Made by a program: the position numbers and the translations under genes. The notes under the pieces are model-generated. The model ran no database searches and was not told the origin of the DNA. It saw only the letters and a list, made by a program, of their open reading frames with translations. From Polaribacter sp. (GTDB lineage Bacteria > Bacteroidota > Bacteroidia > Flavobacteriales > Flavobacteriaceae), in the NCBI GenBank assembly GCA_003537695.1, contig DPRC01000054.1, forward strand, positions 1 through 14,079: 14,079 nt of DNA, given 5' to 3'. Below are positions 1-7,047 of the stretch, one piece after another (the stretch's first letter is position 1; the number at the start of each line of letters is the position of its first letter).

Positions 1-33
1 AAATCAGTGAGGTCTGTTATAAATAGGACATGA
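1..33 (+). CDS. possible 3' end of an upstream gene (partial)
   Basis: Two frames are open from the window edge. One ends in TGA at 31-33 and overlaps the next start codon as ATGA. The other ends in TAG at 24-26, 3 nt before the next start. Either would put an upstream gene in tight translational coupling with the dehydrogenase, as expected in a kynurenine operon (for example a RidA-like 2-aminomuconate deaminase or kynurenine monooxygenase). Too few residues are present to identify a product or choose the frame. Confidence 0.25.
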   Translation, partial: KSVRSVINRT

Positions 34-1472
34 ATATAAAAAACTATATCAACGGAGAATTTGTGAATCCAATAGAAAATAATTGGATGCCTAATTACAA
101 TCCATCTAATGGCAAAGTATCTGGTCAAATACCAAATTCAACAAAGGAAGATGTAGAAAAAGCATACGAGGCTGCGGAAAAAGCATTTCCAAAATGGTCG
201 AATACTACCTTAGAAGAAAGAAGTAAAATTCTCTCTAATATCGCTACCTTAATTTTAGAGCGTTTAGATCTTTTAGCAGTAGCAGAGTCAAAAGACAATG
301 GAAAGCCTGTAAGCTTAGCCAAGGAAGTTGACATTCCGCGTGCTGCCAGTAATTTTCAGTTTTTTGCAAATGCAATCACACAATTTTCATCTGAAGCGCA
401 CGAAAGTATTGGTTTAAATGCCGTAAATTTTACACTTCGGCAACCCATAGGTGTTGTTGGCTGTATTTCTCCTTGGAACTTGCCTTTGTACCTCTTTACT
501 TGGAAAATTGCACCAGCAATCGCAGCTGGAAACTGTGTTGTTGCAAAACCAAGCGAAATTACACCGATGACCGCGTTCTTATTGGGAGAGATACTGCAGG
601 AAGCGGGTTTGCCAAAAGGTGTTTTAAACATCGTACATGGTTTAGGAACAACTGCAGGAAATGCTATTGTAGCGCATCCCAATATCAAAGCAATTTCCTT
701 TACAGGAGGCACTAAAACAGGTGCACACATTGCGGGTATCGCTGCACCGATGTTTAAAAAGCTATCGCTAGAATTGGGAGGTAAAAATCCAAACATCATT
801 TTTGCAGATTGTGATTATAATAAAATGCTAGCGACCACTGTGCGCTCTTCGTTTGCAAATCAGGGACAGATTTGTCTTTGTGGAAGTAGGATTTTAGTAG
901 AAGAAAAAATCTATGAGAAATTTAAGAAAGATTTTATTGAAAAAGTAGCCCAGTTGAAGGTTGGAAATCCATCTGATGAGACCACGAATATTGGAGCTTT
1001 GGTCTCTATGGCTCATTTAGAAAAAGTGAAAGGCTATATTGATAGTGCTTCTAAAGACGGAGCTAAGGTTCTTTTTGGTGGAAATAAAGTGCTAGTAACG
1101 GGAAGTGAAAACGGGTATTATCTGCAACCAACAATTATTGAAGTTACTGATAATAAATGCTCTTTAAATCAAGAAGAGGTTTTTGGTCCTGTGGTCACCA
1201 TCATGTCGTTTAAGACAGATGCGGAGGCTTTACAGTTAGCAAATGATGTGAAATATGGACTTTCAGCAACGGTATGGACACATGATTTAAATAGAAGCAT
1301 GCAGTTTTCTAAACAATTACAAACAGGAATTGTTTGGGTAAATACTTGGATGCTGCGTGATCTGCGAACGCCTTTTGGCGGTCAAAAAGATTCTGGCGTT
1401 GGAAGAGAAGGAGGTCTTGAAGCATTGCGGTTCTTTACAGTTCCTAAAAATGTTTGCATTCAATATGGATAA
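30..1472 (+). CDS. 2-aminomuconate 6-semialdehyde dehydrogenase (kynurenine pathway ALDH)
   Basis: NAD-dependent class I aldehyde dehydrogenase (480 aa, cytosolic) that probably oxidises 2-aminomuconate semialdehyde to 2-aminomuconate, the step after ACMS decarboxylation. Family signatures are visible: PWN with oxyanion-hole Asn150, the nucleotide-site FTGGTKTG at 224-231, general base Glu248 in LELGGK, catalytic Cys282 in GQICLCG, and EEVFGP at 382-387. Two arginines support the specific call over a generic ALDH: Arg104 in IPRAASNFQFF and Arg443 in WMLRDL fall where this subfamily (human ALDH8A1, Pseudomonas AMSDH) holds the substrate carboxylates. The ATG at 30 gives a full-length N-terminus and may overlap an upstream stop. 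Genes for the two preceding reactions lie about 1-1.7 kb downstream on the same strand, which strengthens the assignment. A hydroxymuconate-semialdehyde dehydrogenase role is the main alternative. Confidence 0.9.
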   Translation: MNIKNYINGEFVNPIENNWMPNYNPSNGKVSGQIPNSTKEDVEKAYEAAEKAFPKWSNTTLEERSKILSNIATLILERLDLLAVAESKDNGKPVSLAKEVDIPRAASNFQFFANAITQFSSEAHESIGLNAVNFTLRQPIGVVGCISPWNLPLYLFTWKIAPAIAAGNCVVAKPSEITPMTAFLLGEILQEAGLPKGVLNIVHGLGTTAGNAIVAHPNIKAISFTGGTKTGAHIAGIAAPMFKKLSLELGGKNPNIIFADCDYNKMLATTVRSSFANQGQICLCGSRILVEEKIYEKFKKDFIEKVAQLKVGNPSDETTNIGALVSMAHLEKVKGYIDSASKDGAKVLFGGNKVLVTGSENGYYLQPTIIEVTDNKCSLNQEEVFGPVVTIMSFKTDAEALQLANDVKYGLSATVWTHDLNRSMQFSKQLQTGIVWVNTWMLRDLRTPFGGQKDSGVGREGGLEALRFFTVPKNVCIQYG

Positions 1473-1577
1473 AAATTTTTTGTAAGCGACTGTCGAGAAT
1501 GAAGCATAAATAAAAAGAAAATTAAAAAAACATTAGATTTTAAAGTGCACTTGAAAGCATGCTAATAAACATAAAAT

Positions 1578-2354
1578 ATGGAATTAAACTTAAAAAATAA
1601 AAATGCTTTGGTTTGCGGAAGTACGCAGGGAATCGGCAAAGCCACAGCTATTTTGTTAGCCGAGGAAGGTGCGAATATCACCTTGATTGCTCGAAATGAA
1701 GAAAAGTTGAAAGCGGTGCTAGCTGAGCTCCCAAACAAGAACCAAAAACACAAGTATTTAATTGCAGATTTTTCAAAACCAGAAGAAGTAAAACAAGTTT
1801 TAGAAACTGCATCCCCGCAGTTTCATATATTGGTAAATAATACAGGAGGTCCAGCAGGAGGTCCTATATTCAACGCTAAAATTGAGGAATTCGAGCGTGC
1901 TTTTACCCAACATTTAAAATGCAATCACCTTTTAGTACAGGCGGTAGTTCCATTTATGAAAACCCAGTGTTTTGGTAGAATTATAAATATAATTTCAACC
2001 TCAGTAAAACAACCTTTAGACGGATTAGGTGTTTCAAATACCATCCGGGGAGCAGTAGCAAGTTGGTCTAAAACCTTGGCGAATGAACTTGGTGAGTTTG
2101 GAATTACAGTAAATAATGTATTGCCAGGAGCAACAGGGACAGGACGTTTAAAGGAGATTATACAGAATAAAGCAACAAGGACAGGACAGTCATTTGATAT
2201 TGTTGCAGAAGCTATGAAAAATGCGGCACCAGCAAAACGTTTTGCAGCACCTGAAGAGGTTGCTGCGGCAATTGTATTCTTAGCAAGTGAAAGTGCAGGT
2301 TTTATAAACGGGATTAATGTTCCGGTTGACGGGGGAAGGACAAAATCTCTTTAA
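1578..2354 (+). CDS. SDR-family oxidoreductase with atypical catalytic residues
   Basis: Short-chain dehydrogenase/reductase, 258 aa, with one Rossmann fold. The cofactor loop reads GSTQGIG at 14-20 (usual TGxxxGIG), NNTGG is at 87-91, and the C-terminal PVDGG is at 249-253. Aligning to FabG-type enzymes puts Ser140 at the catalytic Ser. The usual Tyr and Lys, 13 and 17 residues later, are Ser153 and Arg157 (VSNTIRGAV). This looks like a known SDR subgroup carrying SNxxR in place of YxxxK, not a sequencing error, because the surrounding helix and KTLANEL are intact. The gene sits in the same direction between the semialdehyde dehydrogenase (105-nt gap) and the dioxygenase (97-nt gap), so a role in aminomuconate or related metabolism is likely. 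Its substrate cannot be read from sequence. An annotation as 3-oxoacyl-ACP reductase would be misleading. Confidence 0.85.
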   Translation: MELNLKNKNALVCGSTQGIGKATAILLAEEGANITLIARNEEKLKAVLAELPNKNQKHKYLIADFSKPEEVKQVLETASPQFHILVNNTGGPAGGPIFNAKIEEFERAFTQHLKCNHLLVQAVVPFMKTQCFGRIINIISTSVKQPLDGLGVSNTIRGAVASWSKTLANELGEFGITVNNVLPGATGTGRLKEIIQNKATRTGQSFDIVAEAMKNAAPAKRFAAPEEVAAAIVFLASESAGFINGINVPVDGGRTKSL

Positions 2355-2451
2355 AAAAGAGTGTATGTTATGGTTTTTAGAAGCATGACTATTTTAGGTA
2401 TCTTTAAAAAGTCTATAGTAACCTGTGTTAAAGTTTAAATAATCAATAAAT

Positions 2452-2985
2452 ATGAGCAATCTAGTACAGCCTTTAAATTTTAAAAAATGGATTGAGGAAC
2501 ATCGACATTTATTAAAGCCGCCAGTTGGTAATAAACAAGTATGGGACAATGGCGAATATATAGTTATGGTTGTTGGTGGACCAAACAACAGAAAAGATTA
2601 TCATTATAACGAAACTCCTGAATTCTTTTATCAAGTAGAAGGGGATATGATTCTAAAAATTATTAATACCAAAGGCGAACAGATAGATGTTCATATTAAT
2701 GAAGGGGACATTTACTTGTTGCCCTCAAAAGTGCCACATTCACCACAAAGAAAAGAAAATACAGTTGGATTAGTCATAGAGTATCCGCGTTCTAAGGGAA
2801 TGTTAGATGCTTTAGAATGGTATTGTGAGGGCTGTGGAAATCAATTATATAGAGAAGAATTTGCATTGGACAATATAGAGACAGACATGCCCATAATATT
2901 TGATAACTATTACTCAGATGTACAGAAATGTACTTGTAAGACTTGCGGAACTGTGATGCAGAAACCAGACAAAGTAAAAGAGTAA
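2452..2985 (+). CDS. 3-hydroxyanthranilate 3,4-dioxygenase
   Basis: Non-haem Fe(II) extradiol dioxygenase of the cupin fold (177 aa). It opens 3-hydroxyanthranilate to 2-amino-3-carboxymuconate semialdehyde (ACMS) using O2. Iron ligands expected for the family are present: His51 and Glu57 in YHYNETPEFFYQ, and His96 in VPHSPQR. Substrate-binding Arg47, Arg100 and Glu110 are also in register. The C-terminal domain has Cys125/Cys128 (CEGC) and Cys162/Cys165 (CKTC), the rubredoxin-like second iron site typical of bacterial forms and absent from the animal enzyme. Length and cysteine positions agree closely with the well-studied Cupriavidus enzyme. The gene lies between the SDR and ACMSD on the same strand. 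The product ACMS either cyclises to quinolinate or is taken by ACMSD, the next gene. Confidence 0.95.
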   Translation: MSNLVQPLNFKKWIEEHRHLLKPPVGNKQVWDNGEYIVMVVGGPNNRKDYHYNETPEFFYQVEGDMILKIINTKGEQIDVHINEGDIYLLPSKVPHSPQRKENTVGLVIEYPRSKGMLDALEWYCEGCGNQLYREEFALDNIETDMPIIFDNYYSDVQKCTCKTCGTVMQKPDKVKE

Positions 2986-3115
2986 AAGTAATTAGTGAAA
3001 AGGATATATTATTCGTCATTATAAAGGAGTAACGACTGAAGTAATCCGTTTAGAAATATAGAGATTATTTTGTAAATCTAGGGGCAGGTAAAGTACGCTA
3101 GCAATCATAGAAACC

Positions 3116-4201
3116 ATGAAAAATAGAAAATTACGCATTAACGGACATTCACATTTGCTTCCGTACCCAGAAGAAATACCTCAATTCATGAAGGATAAAG
3201 AGATTTTTTGGGTAGATGATGAGCGGAAACATATGTTACAGAAAGGATGGAAACGACCCGTAACAGATTCAAGTTTTTTCTTAGATGAGAAGCTCATTTG
3301 GATGGAGAAAAATAAGATTGATCATGCAGTGGTTCTAAACCTTTCTCAATTATATGGTAATGGTTTGCGTTTAGAAGAGATGAAGAAAGCATTGCGTTTT
3401 CAAAACGATTTTAATGCAAAGGTGCAACACAATCATCCAGACAAATTTACCTGTGGTTTTGTAGTGCATCCCGGATTTATATATGGTGCATTGGATGAAA
3501 TGAAGCGCTGTGTGGAAGAATTAGGATTAAAGGTACTGTGTTTACCCACGCATTTCATGGACTCTATTGGGCAATGGCGCTGTGTCTTTGACGAAGAAAA
3601 TGATCGAATTTTTGAATTGGCAGACAAGTATAAGCTTGCTATAGAAATTCACCCTTATGATGGGGATAAAATGATAAAATTAGAAAACACCAATTGGCGT
3701 TTTCATTTAATTTGGATGCTGGCACAATGCGGCGATGCTTACCATTTTTATACTTTAAACGGTATGCAGGAACGTTTTAAAAATATTAGAACTTGTTTTG
3801 CACATGGCGGCCAATTGGCACAAATGAATTTGGGAAGAAGAATTCAAGGTTTTGACGGCAGGCCCGATCTTTTTGAAGGAAAAACCCATCCTAGAAAGGC
3901 AGTTGGGCATCCAAATATCTTTTTTGACACCTTGGTACACGATACAGATTCATTAAAGCTAATGATCGATAGACAGGGTTCTAATCAAGTTTTAATGGGA
4001 TTAGATGATCCGTATCCATTAGGAGAAATGGAAAGTGATAAACAATCTTCTTATCCTGGTAAAATTTTAGATTTAGCCATTGAAAGGAATATTATTTCAG
4101 ACCTCGAAAAATCTGAAATTTGGGAGGACAACGTTTTGCAATGGTTGTTTGGCGATGATGAAGCCGCAAAAAAAGACTTGATAGCTAAAATTATAGGTTA
4201 A
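3116..4201 (+). CDS. 2-amino-3-carboxymuconate-6-semialdehyde decarboxylase (ACMSD)
   Basis: Zn-dependent decarboxylase of the amidohydrolase superfamily (361 aa). It converts ACMS to 2-aminomuconate semialdehyde, diverting carbon from quinolinate/NAD toward catabolism. Metal and catalytic residues are visible: HSH at 11-13 (His11, His13), His179 in EIHPYDG, His230 in FAHGGQ (catalytic base), and Asp297 in GLDDPYPLG (final Zn ligand). Arg47 matches the family's substrate-binding arginine. The usual SDYPFP appears here as LDDPYP; the ligand Asp is kept. The protein is somewhat longer than the roughly 335-aa characterised enzymes. It is last in the + strand cluster, 130 nt after the dioxygenase, and meets an opposing gene downstream. 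Identity is strong because the preceding and following pathway enzymes are both encoded nearby. Confidence 0.93.
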   Translation: MKNRKLRINGHSHLLPYPEEIPQFMKDKEIFWVDDERKHMLQKGWKRPVTDSSFFLDEKLIWMEKNKIDHAVVLNLSQLYGNGLRLEEMKKALRFQNDFNAKVQHNHPDKFTCGFVVHPGFIYGALDEMKRCVEELGLKVLCLPTHFMDSIGQWRCVFDEENDRIFELADKYKLAIEIHPYDGDKMIKLENTNWRFHLIWMLAQCGDAYHFYTLNGMQERFKNIRTCFAHGGQLAQMNLGRRIQGFDGRPDLFEGKTHPRKAVGHPNIFFDTLVHDTDSLKLMIDRQGSNQVLMGLDDPYPLGEMESDKQSSYPGKILDLAIERNIISDLEKSEIWEDNVLQWLFGDDEAAKKDLIAKIIG

Positions 4202-4270
4202 AAAAAGTTTGGCTCTTTTTAAGAAGTAATACGTATGGAGGTGAAATAGCTGCTGACGATACTTCTTGGT
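4202..4270. terminator. convergent intergenic gap with weak hairpins
   Basis: This gap separates the ends of ACMSD (+) and the DUF2141 gene (-). It holds a 6-bp A/T-rich hairpin (AAAAAG at 4202-4207, CTTTTT at 4215-4220), then a perfect 8-bp inverted repeat (AAGAAGTA 4221-4228, TACTTCTT 4260-4267) that extends a few pairs with bulges. One or both could end transcription from either side. Neither has the strong GC stem plus U-tract of a textbook terminator. Confidence 0.3.
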
Positions 4271-4693
4271 TTAGATGGCAATGTTAATTTCTTTGCTTTC
4301 TCCTAAGAAAAATTTAGCGTCATCATATGCTGGAGGCCCCATATAGCCTCTCGCATTATTAGAGCATCCATATGCCTCTTTTGGAATGCCAAAAAAGTTA
4401 GTATCCATTTTTTTATTGTTGTTTTCATCATGAACGAAGGAAACAGCATAGGTCCCTTTGGGTAAGTTTTTAAAAGTATGTTTCGCTTTGTTATTCGCAA
4501 TTGCTACAAATGCACTTTTGAATTGTACTTTAAGAAAAGTATCTTTTTGATTATACAGACCAAGAAGTAAGGTTCCATTGCTCGATGTTAATCCCGTGAT
4601 ATTTACGGTGAGGGTAATTTTTTTATTTTCTTGACTTTGGGCTGAAAATAATGCGCTAAAGCTAATGAATAGCGTGAAAATTATTGTTCTCAT
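4271..4693 (-). CDS. secreted DUF2141 family protein
   Basis: Small exported protein of 140 aa. The N-terminus (MRTIIFTLFI...SAQSQ, residues 1 to about 20) is a Sec signal peptide, so the mature protein should be periplasmic or outside the cell. The body matches DUF2141: a beta-rich segment (residues 25-75), LPKGTYAVSFVHDEN at 77-91, then the hallmark KMDTNFFGIPKEAYG and SNNARG at 95-115 and a GPP/DDAKF end. The HDEN...D stretch resembles a metal-binding loop, but this is inference. Proteins of this family are common in Bacteroidetes and have no settled function. It stands alone, separated by 137 nt from the methyltransferase upstream, and converges with ACMSD. Confidence 0.85.
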   Translation of the reverse strand: MRTIIFTLFISFSALFSAQSQENKKITLTVNITGLTSSNGTLLLGLYNQKDTFLKVQFKSAFVAIANNKAKHTFKNLPKGTYAVSFVHDENNNKKMDTNFFGIPKEAYGCSNNARGYMGPPAYDDAKFFLGESKEINIAI

Positions 4694-4830
4694 AGCTGTA
4701 ATTATTTTAGATATTTTAGTGTAATCTTTTTGATTTCCTTTTAAAGAAGTTTAAATATAGCGAATTTTTAGAAGTAAAGTGAAACCTAGTAGGACTTTGT
4801 TAAGTGCCTATTTTTCACATGCAGTTATTT

Positions 4831-5376
4831 TTATTTATAGCACTTATAAACAAAACTTGGAGGTACATTTCTAACTACAAAATTGAGCTTAACAGTATTA
4901 AATTTATTTCTTAAAAAAAGGTATTTATCAAAGCTATATTGATATTGAATAAAGCATCCATTTGGTTTCAAGTGGTCCATTACTTTTTGAACAATGGACT
5001 CTATGAGTTCTTTCTTTAGTAAACTTAGCGGTAAACTTGAGATAACGTAGTCTATATTATTTTCTTTTACTTCAGAAACTTGAATGAAATTTTCTGCTGA
5101 ACAATTGTGTATTTCAAAATTTTCATGGGATTTAAACTTCTTAAGACAATACTCAAAAAATTTTTTATTGGTTTCAAAAGAAATAAGCTTTGTGCTTGTG
5201 GGTATTCTTTTCAATATTTCTGCTGTAAAGTTTCCATTTCCTGATCCAAATTCTAAGATGATTTGATCGTTTTTAAACTCCACGTCCTTTAAACATTTTG
5301 CTATTAAATATTTAGAGCCTGGTTGAATACTGCCAATAGTACTTATTTTAGAGAGTGCTTCTTTTGTGAAAAACAT
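4831..5376 (-). CDS. class I SAM-dependent methyltransferase, PmtA-like
   Basis: Methyltransferase of 181 aa with a Rossmann core. The opening IGSIQPGSKYLIAKCL (14-29) and motif I LEFGSGNGNFT (41-51) resemble phospholipid N-methyltransferases (PmtA/LigE group) and the related rRNA adenine dimethylases. An acidic motif II residue falls at Glu68 (SFETN), motif IV is ISSLPLSLL (112-120), and the C-terminus NVPPSFVYK (170-178) is typical of the PmtA group. There is no signal peptide or membrane span, so the enzyme is probably cytosolic or membrane-associated. The likeliest substrate by family is phosphatidylethanolamine, but a small-molecule or RNA substrate is not excluded. A -7-like box lies 18 nt upstream. 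The gene is not tightly coupled to either neighbour. Confidence 0.75.
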   Translation of the reverse strand: MFFTKEALSKISTIGSIQPGSKYLIAKCLKDVEFKNDQIILEFGSGNGNFTAEILKRIPTSTKLISFETNKKFFEYCLKKFKSHENFEIHNCSAENFIQVSEVKENNIDYVISSLPLSLLKKELIESIVQKVMDHLKPNGCFIQYQYSFDKYLFLRNKFNTVKLNFVVRNVPPSFVYKCYK

Positions 5377-5393
5377 TTTTTTTACTTAGAGGG

Positions 5394-5401
5394 TAAATGT
5401 A
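5394..5401 (-). promoter_or_regulatory. candidate -7 box for the methyltransferase gene
   Basis: TACATTTA on the minus strand resembles the Bacteroidetes -7 element (TAnnTTTG) except for the last base. It predicts a transcript start near 5386 and a leader of about 10 nt. No clear TTG -33 element was found at the expected distance. Confidence 0.35.
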
Positions 5402-5463
5402 AAGAATTTCGCAAGACATAGCGGGGAACAACCAAACTATCTGACACTTTAGTGCTATAAAAT

Positions 5464-5988
5464 TTAGGTTTGGTTTTTTTTAATTTCCCGTAAACTTAAA
5501 TTAGTACTAATGAATCTGCTGACAATATTAAAACTTAATAAGGGAAGGTCTGTTTGGAAATGTTTTGACCATTTGTCATCTGTAAATAAGTAATGTATCT
5601 GTTGTATTCTTTTTTGTGCTTCAGGAAAAGTAAATAAATGATTGGTGGTATCTTTATTTTTAGCCTGTAGTTTTACTTTTTTTGTATTAAAGTCCACGCG
5701 TATAAAAAATATTTTCTCAGCGGTATTAATTGGGTGGAAATCGGTCCATTTGGCAAAAGCAGTGGCGATTTCTTGATTTTTATAGTTCGAATCTGTAACT
5801 AGTTTCCATCTACAATTAGCGACTCTTCCCCAATGATTCGATTTTCTATAAACACCGTCATCGGTATAAAAATAGATGCTTTCAGATTTACTTTTATAGT
5901 TGCTGTCCTCTGGGAACTCAAAGTGATCCACTTTTTTAAATTCACAAAAAGTATGTTTAAAAAAATTACGTTGGTTGTAGGTTTTCAA
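5464..5988 (-). CDS. conserved hypothetical protein, second gene of the metallophosphatase unit
   Basis: I do not recognise a named domain in this 174-aa protein. It has no signal peptide and no membrane segment, and is rich in aromatic and basic residues. The best-looking core is residues 33-63, where an aromatic strand (SIYFYTDDGVYRKS) leads into NHWGRVANCRWKL. This Trp/Arg-rich block with a cysteine looks structurally constrained. I believe similar proteins occur in Flavobacteriales genomes, but I cannot check this here. The start lies only 6 nt after the stop of the metallophosphatase gene on the same strand, so the two are almost certainly co-transcribed and perhaps translationally coupled. 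The C-terminus is short and polar (KKNQT). Confidence 0.75.
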   Translation of the reverse strand: MKTYNQRNFFKHTFCEFKKVDHFEFPEDSNYKSKSESIYFYTDDGVYRKSNHWGRVANCRWKLVTDSNYKNQEIATAFAKWTDFHPINTAEKIFFIRVDFNTKKVKLQAKNKDTTNHLFTFPEAQKRIQQIHYLFTDDKWSKHFQTDLPLLSFNIVSRFISTNLSLREIKKNQT

Positions 5989-5994
5989 AAAGGA

Positions 5995-6882
5995 TTATTT
6001 AAGTACTAATTTTCTTGAGGGCTCTCTATAGAATCCCTGAATACTGATGGTATCGTTGTCAAACTGAATTTTCGCAAATGCGGAACTGTCTTCGCTGTCA
6101 ACCATTCCTTTAAATGTAACGTAGTGTACATTGTTTTCCATTTGGTAGGCACCTTCATGATTGTGACCATTAAAAAATATTTTTACATTTTTATAGGGCT
6201 TAATAAGTGCTAAGAACTCATCTCTGTTCCATAGATTATGTTTGTCAATTGGAAATATAGGAAAGTGACAATAAAAGCCAACTTTTTGCTTGTTTTTTAC
6301 AGCGAGATCTAACTCTGTTTGTATCCAGGATAATTGGTTTGAGCTCAATGCGCCATTCCATTTTTCGAGATACGGTAATTTCTTGTTTTTTAGGGAGTTA
6401 AAAACAGCATGTGTCTGCTTTTTTTTCTCTTCGCTTAAAGCACCGTGAAAACTAAGGTCGTTTCCATCTAGAACGATAAAACGCCAATCTTTCTCAATAA
6501 AACTATAGTAGCGTTCTGTAAGATTTAAGCGCTGTATAACCTTTGCTTTTAAGGAGTCATTCACTTCGAAATCATGATTTCCTAAGACATGGTATGATTT
6601 GGATTTTAGTTCTTCCCAGAGTGGAAGAACCGTATCCAAACTTTTAAAACCTTTATCAATAAAGTCACCCAAATGGATACTGTAGTTTAAAGAATCTTTA
6701 TTTAAAATTGCAATTGCTTCTTTTAATCTTTGGGGTGCTTTTGTATAATATCGATCCCACTTTACGGCACAATCACAATATTGACAATCGGCAATAACTC
6801 CTATTTTAAAAGAGTTGTCTTTATTTTTTTTACAAGACAATAGACAGATAGCAAGAATTAAAAAGAGTATGCTCTTCTTCAT
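5995..6882 (-). CDS. ADPRM-like metallophosphatase, lipoprotein
   Basis: Calcineurin-like metallophosphoesterase, 295 aa. The N-terminus ends in a lipobox (LLSC, Cys17) followed by KKNKDN, so the mature enzyme should be a lipid-anchored periplasmic or surface protein. Metal-site motifs in order: ADCQYCD (Asp32, with Gln34 where most relatives have His), GDFID (Asp73), GNHD (101-104), CHFP (His206) and GHNHEG (His240, His242). The DxQ variant, the RYYTKAPQRLKEAI block after it, the LSSNQLSWIQTEL stretch and the WNRDEFLALI region resemble manganese-dependent ADP-ribose/CDP-alcohol diphosphatases (ADPRM). It may therefore hydrolyse a nucleotide-linked diphosphate outside the cytoplasm, which is inference. 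A conserved hypothetical follows after 6 nt. dnaK ends upstream, separated by its own terminator. Confidence 0.82.
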   Translation of the reverse strand: MKKSILFLILAICLLSCKKNKDNSFKIGVIADCQYCDCAVKWDRYYTKAPQRLKEAIAILNKDSLNYSIHLGDFIDKGFKSLDTVLPLWEELKSKSYHVLGNHDFEVNDSLKAKVIQRLNLTERYYSFIEKDWRFIVLDGNDLSFHGALSEEKKKQTHAVFNSLKNKKLPYLEKWNGALSSNQLSWIQTELDLAVKNKQKVGFYCHFPIFPIDKHNLWNRDEFLALIKPYKNVKIFFNGHNHEGAYQMENNVHYVTFKGMVDSEDSSAFAKIQFDNDTISIQGFYREPSRKLVLK

Positions 6883-6903
6883 TTTATTTTTTTGTAATGC
6901 CTG

Positions 6904-6911
6904 TAAATATA
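6904..6911 (-). promoter_or_regulatory. candidate -7 box for the metallophosphatase operon
   Basis: TATATTTA on the minus strand fits TAnnTTTG in all but the last base. A TTG at 6929-6927 lies 15 nt upstream, slightly short for the usual -33 spacing. The predicted leader is about 15 nt. The -33 triplet falls in the U-tract of the dnaK terminator, so the operon appears to have its own promoter packed against that terminator. Confidence 0.35.
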
Positions 6912-6927
6912 CAGCTTCTTAGAACAC

Positions 6928-6960
6928 AAAAAAACGCACACAAATGAATGTGTACGTTTT
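6928..6960 (-). terminator. intrinsic terminator of dnaK
   Basis: On the minus strand a 12-bp stem (positions 6960-6949 with 6942-6931, one G-U pair) closes a 6-nt loop and runs into seven U residues (6934-6928). Read on the plus strand the same pair becomes a C-A mismatch, so the structure is built for the minus strand. It lies about 90 nt after the dnaK stop codon. Confidence 0.8.
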
Positions 6961-6988
6961 ATTTTATTTAGAATTTTCTATAAAGATT

Positions 6989-7036
6989 CCACTATAATAG
7001 TGGGATAAACGATGCGTAAGGATTTGCGAACAAATC
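6989..7036 (-). other. two further hairpins in the dnaK 3' UTR
   Basis: Between the dnaK stop and its terminator are two compact hairpins. At 7021-7036 the minus strand reads GATTTG-TTCG-CAAATC, a 6-bp stem on a UUCG tetraloop. At 6989-7003 CCACTA-TAA-TAGTGG forms a 6-bp stem with a 3-nt loop. Neither is followed by a U-tract, so they may be 3'-end stability or processing elements. Function is inferred only. Confidence 0.45.
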
Positions 7037-7047
7037 TAACGTACTGT

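Noticed and set aside
356..799. Open frame of 147 codons on the minus strand
   Set aside because: Antisense shadow of the aldehyde dehydrogenase, with no domain character.
1487..1495. Small palindrome CGAC-T-GTCG after the aldehyde dehydrogenase
   Set aside because: Only four base pairs per arm; too short to distinguish from chance.
3021..3029. Perfect Shine-Dalgarno-like AAAGGAG in the gap before ACMSD
   Set aside because: No ATG, GTG or TTG follows at a usable distance, and the ACMSD start is about 90 nt further on, so it appears to be an orphan match.
3716..3736. CTGGCAC inside the ACMSD gene, another -24-like match
   Set aside because: The -12 position reads CG instead of GC and the site is coding.
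3810..3835. TTGGCAC inside the ACMSD gene, a possible second sigma-54 site
   Set aside because: No GC dinucleotide at the required 12-nt spacing, and it lies within a conserved coding region (around FAHGGQLAQM).
4801..4846. Inverted repeat TAAGTGC/GCACTTA at the end of the methyltransferase gene, a possible terminator
   Set aside because: One arm is coding, the loop is about 30 nt, and no U-tract follows on the minus strand.
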